This document shows, in pieces, positions 13,382 to 17,230 of a stretch of DNA of 17,230 nt (position 1 is its first letter; each line of letters starts with the position of its first letter). Where the stretch lies: assembly GCA_964526505.1 (NCBI GenBank), contig CAZGJC010000036.1, positions 1 to 17,230 on the forward strand. The letters are read 5' to 3'. The notes under the pieces are model-generated. The model was not told where the DNA came from. It saw only the letters and a program-made list of their open reading frames with translations, and did not search any database. Position numbers and translations under genes: made by a program. This stretch comes from SVTX01 sp964526505 (lineage in GTDB: Bacteria; Bacillota; Clostridia; Oscillospirales; CAG-272).

Positions 13382-14083
13382 ATGTCAAGCAAAAAGGTTA
13401 AAATTCACTATTTTGCAAAAACGGAAATAATCATTTGGTCGCTGTCAGTCTCGCTCATTCTCGCATCGTTTTTTCTGTTCGGCGGTCAAGGATATCTTGT
13501 GCTTATCGCTTCGCTTATAGGTGCAACGTCGCTCATTCTCAATGCAAAAGGCAATCCGACGGGTCAACTTTTAATGATTGCTTTCAGCGTTTTATACGGC
13601 ATAATATCATACAATCTCGCATACTACGGAGAGATGATTACATATCTCGGTATGACCGCTCCCATGGCTCTTTTCGCACTTATTTCGTGGCTGCGAAATC
13701 CTTATCAGGGGAACAAATCGGAAGTCCGTGTAAACAGTATCGGGAAAATCGAAACAATACTTATGTTCGTCCTGTCCGCCGTTGTAACCGCAATATTTTA
13801 CTTTATTCTCAAATACTTTAACACCGCAAATCTTCTGCCGAGTACAATTTCTGTCACCACCAGTTTTCTGGCGGTATATCTGACTTTCAGACGCAGTTCA
13901 TACTACGCCGTAGCATATGCGGCAAACGACCTCGTTTTAATTATTCTGTGGTCTCTTGCAAGCATCTGTGACCGCTCGTACATATCGGTTGTTATTTGCT
14001 TTTGCGTATTCTTTTTCAATGACGTATACGGATTTATCAGTTGGCGAAAAATGCACCGCAGACAAAGAAAAGGGAGTCTTTAA
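13382..14083 (+). CDS. pnuC: PnuC-type nicotinamide riboside transporter
   Basis: A 233-residue integral membrane protein with about seven hydrophobic segments and a short basic tail. PnuC proteins are facilitators for nicotinamide riboside (related PnuT and PnuX forms take thiamine or riboflavin), with kinases trapping the substrate inside. The overall length, the Tyr/Trp-rich helices and the C-terminal FNDVYGFISWRKMHRRQ signature support the family. Substrate choice cannot be proved from sequence and no NadR-like kinase gene is near. AGAGAGG at 13367-13373 precedes the ATG. The stop codon TAA lies in the loop of its own terminator. The leader structure upstream suggests ligand-dependent control. 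Confidence 0.88.
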   Translation: MSSKKVKIHYFAKTEIIIWSLSVSLILASFFLFGGQGYLVLIASLIGATSLILNAKGNPTGQLLMIAFSVLYGIISYNLAYYGEMITYLGMTAPMALFALISWLRNPYQGNKSEVRVNSIGKIETILMFVLSAVVTAIFYFILKYFNTANLLPSTISVTTSFLAVYLTFRRSSYYAVAYAANDLVLIILWSLASICDRSYISVVICFCVFFFNDVYGFISWRKMHRRQRKGSL

Positions 14084-14101
14084 GACTCCCTTTTCTTTGT
14101 C
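14061..14101. terminator. Bidirectional terminator overlapping the ends of pnuC and the lipoprotein gene
   Basis: A perfect palindrome with arms GACAAAGAAAAGGGAGTCTT (14061-14080) and its complement (14082-14101); as a real hairpin it is an 18-bp stem with loop TTTAA. The 5' arm encodes the last pnuC codons, the loop holds its TAA, and the 3' arm ends inside the stop codon (14100-14102) of the convergent gene. The A and T tracts on both sides let it work in both directions. Confidence 0.9.
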
Positions 14102-15962
14102 AATATTCGGGATAATAATAGTCATCGTCCGAGTAGTCGTAAAACCCGTGTTCATCTTTCCACGCTTCAAAATATTCGTCCCAAGACAATTCCGGATCTT
14201 CATTGATAAAATCGTATTTGTATCTTCCTATTTCGTTATTGCCTTTATAAATTGCGTAAATACTTTCCCCGTCGACATCCTCGACCCCTTTTCGGATTAT
14301 ACCGCAGTTATTACATTTCAACGTTCCAAGCGTCTCGCCGGGAACATTATGAAAGTCGCATTTTTCGTAAAATATAGATTCTACCTTACCGCATATTTCA
14401 CATTCGTATTTCAATATATAACTTCCGCAATTGCCTACGTATATGGTTTCAATGCTGTCTTCCCCGCCGAACGTGCAGTACTCTATCATCTCATCGTCGG
14501 AATATAAAACTTCTCCGCATTTGGTACAATAATACGTAAGGTATACGCCATACATACAACAAGGATGTTCGCTGTCCGCAAATTCCGCATCATATTCATA
14601 ATTGTGGTTTTCCATTTCGTAAGACGACTCGCACTCACATATCACGTTACCGTTGCGAGAACACGTCTCCTTAAAAACATATTCGGCATAACAGGTATCG
14701 TCCTCGATAATATAGGAATCATACTTATACGTCAATTTGCAAGTCGCACACTGTGCAGTATAAGTCGTATGCACGTATCCATCCTTATCGGTATATGAAG
14801 ATTCGGTTCCGTCTGTCAGTAAATCAATACTGCAATTCGTATCTATGCTGTCTATCGAAAGTTTTTTTCCACAGTCCGAGCATATCGTGTATTCTATCGT
14901 TCCCTTGCACGCTCCGCATTCGGAAGAATTAACGGTTACGGTTTCGGTATTTTCGTGTGCCTCCGTCGACGTTTCGCTTCCGAGTAAATTCGAAATAATT
15001 GTATTCTTTCCCACTGCAAGAGTCAAGTATGTTTTTATGGTCATTTGACAATTTTCGGTAGTATAAACCATCTTAATCTCGGTTTTTAAATTGCATTTTC
15101 CGCAAATGGTGGAAATACACATATAATCGTCGCCTATATCAAAATCTCCGAGTTCGGCATCATCGTCGGAACAACCGACAAATGCATCTATATTATCGAA
15201 ATCGTCTGCATCCATAGTGCTTATTTCGCCACATTTGCAAGTTTTATACGTGATTTTTCCGCCCCCGCAAACGCCGTATTTTGACAAATCAACGGTAACG
15301 GTTTCTGTAAGTTCGTGATTGCAAGTAACCTCACTCGCTCCGCAAACAGTGCAAATACCATTCGAATATGTATGTTCACCCGTTGCGGGGATTTCGGTTT
15401 GAGACACTGTTATCTTTCCGCACACGTCGCATTTTTTGCCATCCGATAAGCCCTTGTCAATGCACGTCGGTGCTTTTCCCGGCACAACTGCCTCAGTGTG
15501 TCCCAACGCTTCTCCTTCTTTCATTGCACACATCGTGCATACCTTGGGCGTTGTGCAAGTTGCCGGTATAAAATTGTGTTTGACCGATCCCTCGGTAACA
15601 CCGCAAACAGAGCAAGTTTTTGGCGTTGTACAGGTTGCACCGATAAAACTGTGGCCTTTTGCCTCACCGTCAACCGCACCGCAATTCTTGCAGGTTTTAG
15701 GTGTTGTGCAGGTCGCATCCGCATAATCGTGACTTGCGAGTTCTATCGCCTCGGTTTGAATTTCACCGCATTTTGTGCATTTGCGTGATTGTTCTCCCGC
15801 AACGGAACAACTTGATGCCGTGCTTACCGACCATTCGCCCCATTCGTGTGTACAAGCCGAGTCTGTCTGTGTGTCATTTTCGCTCTCACCATCGCATCCG
15901 ACAAAAATAAACGCACAGAGCAAAATGCAAATAATGCACAGGCATAAACTAATTCGTTTCAT
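14100..15962 (-). CDS. Large Cys-rich repeat lipoprotein
   Basis: A 620-residue predicted surface lipoprotein. The N-terminal signal peptide (MKRISLCLCI onwards) ends in the lipobox FVGC with Cys23 as the lipidation site. About fifty cysteines follow, mostly as CxxC pairs. Residues 79-155 hold three tandem units of 25-26 residues built on ATCTTPKTCxxCG, each ending near a Gly-His, flanked by more divergent units (CTKCGE, CDVCGK, CTVCGA). The rest (about 210-580) continues with CxxCG knuckles in a very acidic background and ends in an Asp/Tyr-rich tail. The knuckles resemble zinc ribbons, seen in exported proteins of gut Firmicutes, so metal binding or disulphide-stabilised binding modules are possible. 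AAAGGAAA precedes the ATG. Function is unknown. Confidence 0.85.
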   Translation of the reverse strand: MKRISLCLCIICILLCAFIFVGCDGESENDTQTDSACTHEWGEWSVSTASSCSVAGEQSRKCTKCGEIQTEAIELASHDYADATCTTPKTCKNCGAVDGEAKGHSFIGATCTTPKTCSVCGVTEGSVKHNFIPATCTTPKVCTMCAMKEGEALGHTEAVVPGKAPTCIDKGLSDGKKCDVCGKITVSQTEIPATGEHTYSNGICTVCGASEVTCNHELTETVTVDLSKYGVCGGGKITYKTCKCGEISTMDADDFDNIDAFVGCSDDDAELGDFDIGDDYMCISTICGKCNLKTEIKMVYTTENCQMTIKTYLTLAVGKNTIISNLLGSETSTEAHENTETVTVNSSECGACKGTIEYTICSDCGKKLSIDSIDTNCSIDLLTDGTESSYTDKDGYVHTTYTAQCATCKLTYKYDSYIIEDDTCYAEYVFKETCSRNGNVICECESSYEMENHNYEYDAEFADSEHPCCMYGVYLTYYCTKCGEVLYSDDEMIEYCTFGGEDSIETIYVGNCGSYILKYECEICGKVESIFYEKCDFHNVPGETLGTLKCNNCGIIRKGVEDVDGESIYAIYKGNNEIGRYKYDFINEDPELSWDEYFEAWKDEHGFYDYSDDDYYYPEY

Positions 15963-16031
15963 AATTGTTATTTCCTTTCAATTAACGACTTTGATTTCTT
16001 TACTGCAATCATTGTTGTCAGTCATTATATT

Positions 16032-16058
16032 ATTGTATACCCCCCGAAAAATTGTCAA
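16032..16058 (-). promoter_or_regulatory. Weak promoter candidate for the Cys-rich lipoprotein gene
   Basis: On the minus strand TTGACA (16053-16058) is followed by TACAAT (16032-16037) at a short 15-nt spacing. A better TATAAT (16024-16029) is 23 nt away, too far. A run of six G lies between. Some promoter activity here is plausible, but the exact -10 is uncertain. Confidence 0.35.
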
Positions 16059-16076
16059 TGCAAAAATTGAACAAAA

Positions 16077-16973
16077 TCAGAGGCTGAAAATTATGATTAA
16101 AATTATTCCGAGTGTCAGAATGCCGAGTCCGAGAAGCGAGCGTTTTGTAAACTTCTCTTTAAGCACAGCAAAAGAAAACAGCATTGTGAGTAATATGGAC
16201 AATTTTCCTATGGAATTGACCGCAATAGGATTTACCCCGTCCGTATTCAACGCATAATATTCAAACAGCCACGCTCCACCCGTTGCAATACCCGAAGCCG
16301 TTAAAAAAATCCAACTTTTGGCGGTAATCTTCCCCGCTCCTTTGTGTTCTCTGCGTGATATTGCTATAATACTTGCAAATATAAACACTATAATTGTCCT
16401 CAAAAGCGTTCCGAGATCAGACGGTATGCCTTTGAGACCGATTTTTACAAACAGAGAAACAAAACTCGCAAACACCGCCGAAAGGACGGCGTATATAAGC
16501 CACGAGCGAGAATTTCCCTTACCGCTTCCTCTGTCATACACCATAAGCACCGTGCCTACAAGCATTAAAATAATGGACAGAGCCAGCATGCATATGACCA
16601 AGACGTCTCCGCCCTTAGTGGTGTCATCAAAGAAAAATATCAAAAAGAGTATGCTTGTCAAAACAAAACTTGATTTATCAATCGGTGCAACCTTGCTGGC
16701 ATCTCCGAATTTTAACGCCCTGTAATAAAACAGCCACGAGCAACCTGTTGCAATACCGGATAAAATCAAAAACAACCAATTGTAAACAGACAATCTCCCT
16801 ATCTCACCGATATTGCCTGTAATCAAACACATAATAACACAACAAATTATCACAACACCCGTTCGATATGCAGTTGCGAAATTTGATTTAACGTCACGTA
16901 TGCCGATTTTTGCGAAAACAGTCGTAAGCGACGTGGATACGGCACTCAAAAGTGCCAAAACAAGCCACAACAT
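16077..16973 (-). CDS. EamA/DMT-superfamily transporter
   Basis: A 298-residue membrane protein with about ten hydrophobic segments arranged as two similar halves, the layout of the drug/metabolite transporter (EamA) family. The internal duplication shows in SGIATGCSWLFYYRAL of the first half against SGIATGGAWLFEYYAL of the second, and in LSAVSTSLTTVFAKIGI against LSAVFASFVSLFVKIGL at each half's first helix. Members export or import amino acids, metabolites or drugs; the substrate cannot be read from sequence. AAGGTG stands seven bases before the ATG. It lies 114 nt upstream of the lipoprotein gene in the same direction without an obvious terminator between them, so the two may be partly co-transcribed. 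Confidence 0.9.
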   Translation of the reverse strand: MLWLVLALLSAVSTSLTTVFAKIGIRDVKSNFATAYRTGVVIICCVIMCLITGNIGEIGRLSVYNWLFLILSGIATGCSWLFYYRALKFGDASKVAPIDKSSFVLTSILFLIFFFDDTTKGGDVLVICMLALSIILMLVGTVLMVYDRGSGKGNSRSWLIYAVLSAVFASFVSLFVKIGLKGIPSDLGTLLRTIIVFIFASIIAISRREHKGAGKITAKSWIFLTASGIATGGAWLFEYYALNTDGVNPIAVNSIGKLSILLTMLFSFAVLKEKFTKRSLLGLGILTLGIILIIIFSL

Positions 16974-17007
16974 TAAATATCACCTTGCAATCTTAAAACT
17001 TACTGTA

Positions 17008-17036
17008 ATTATACCTCTGTTTTATATTTTTTTCAA
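17008..17036 (-). promoter_or_regulatory. Promoter of the EamA-type transporter gene
   Basis: On the minus strand TTGAAA (17031-17036), a 17-nt spacer and a perfect TATAAT (17008-17013). The start would be about 28 nt before the ATG at 16973. Confidence 0.8.
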
Positions 17037-17060
17037 TAGGAACAATGTATTTAAATATTT

Positions 17061-17230
17061 TTAGCAATAATTTATATTTTGTTCGAATATTTTAAAGCAA
17101 ATACAGTTTTTACTTTGGTCACCGTAAGGATTGTTTTTATCATATGCCACAACTATCTGCCAATATTTGTTGGTGTCCGTAAGGTTATTATTTATCTGAA
17201 TTTGACGATTTTTCGAATTTACCATATCTT
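17061..17230 (-). CDS. Possible 3' end of a minus-strand gene, cut by the window edge
   Basis: One minus-strand frame stays open from the window edge for 55 codons to a TAA at 17061-17063. It includes the plausible protein-like stretch NKYWQIVVAYDKNNPYGDQ. An ATG at 17223-17225 would allow a separate small gene, but its upstream region is outside the window. I do not recognise a family. The frame is short and lies in AT-rich DNA, so it may be chance. The following gap to the transporter promoter fits a gene end. Confidence 0.35.
   Translation of the reverse strand, partial: DMVNSKNRQIQINNNLTDTNKYWQIVVAYDKNNPYGDQSKNCICFKIFEQNINYC

Noticed and set aside
13956..14507. A 183-codon plus-strand frame across the pnuC end and the lipoprotein gene
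   Set aside because: It overlaps the terminator palindrome and is antisense to the lipoprotein; its hydrophobic translation is a mirror of the acidic Tyr/Asp-rich tail.

Overview
The window looks like a low-GC (about 40% by eye) Gram-positive chromosome. An endospore-forming clostridial lineage (class Clostridia, gut-type) is the best guess. The reasons are a SpoIVB-type sporulation protease, firmicute-style ribosome binding sites and promoters, clostridial-type chorismate synthase and CM-PDT proteins, and a lipoprotein with Cys-rich repeats of a kind common in gut Firmicutes. No phage, plasmid, insertion sequence or CRISPR array is visible.

Layout. (1) 1-560: a minus-strand tRNA with anticodon CAT (probably the AUA-reading tRNA-Ile2) with a consensus promoter and a palindromic terminator; beyond the terminator lies a tRNA-like fragment. 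(2) 528-7950: a promoter, a 220-nt leader with a candidate aromatic-residue leader peptide and an intrinsic terminator, then a tight seven-gene operon tyrA-aroB-aroA-aroC-pheA-aroE/aroK fusion-aroQ, closed by a bidirectional terminator. It encodes all of the shikimate pathway except DAHP synthase, plus the branches to prephenate, phenylpyruvate and hydroxyphenylpyruvate. (3) 7956-8822, minus: a nuclease-like protein with a C-terminal winged helix. (4) 8982-10043: spoIVB, not beside spo0A. (5) 10193-10620: tRNA-Ser(GCT), its terminator, and two decayed copies of a hairpin plus the tRNA 3' end. (6) 10734-13247: an orphan OmpR-type response regulator followed by a membrane-anchored HtrA-like protease. 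(7) 13256-14101: a structured leader with mutually exclusive hairpins and a terminator, then a PnuC-type nicotinamide riboside transporter. (8) 14100-16973, minus: a large Cys-rich repeat lipoprotein and, upstream of it, an EamA/DMT transporter. (9) At the right edge, what may be the 3' end of another minus-strand gene.

Most worth a second look are the pnuC leader (candidate riboswitch or attenuator), the aro operon leader (attenuation without a recognisable T-box), and a recurring module next to both tRNA genes: a triloop hairpin, then GAAAG/GAATG, then a copy of the local tRNA's T-loop and 3' T-stem strand. I could run no database search or folding; family names rest on motifs I recognise, and hairpins were paired by hand.
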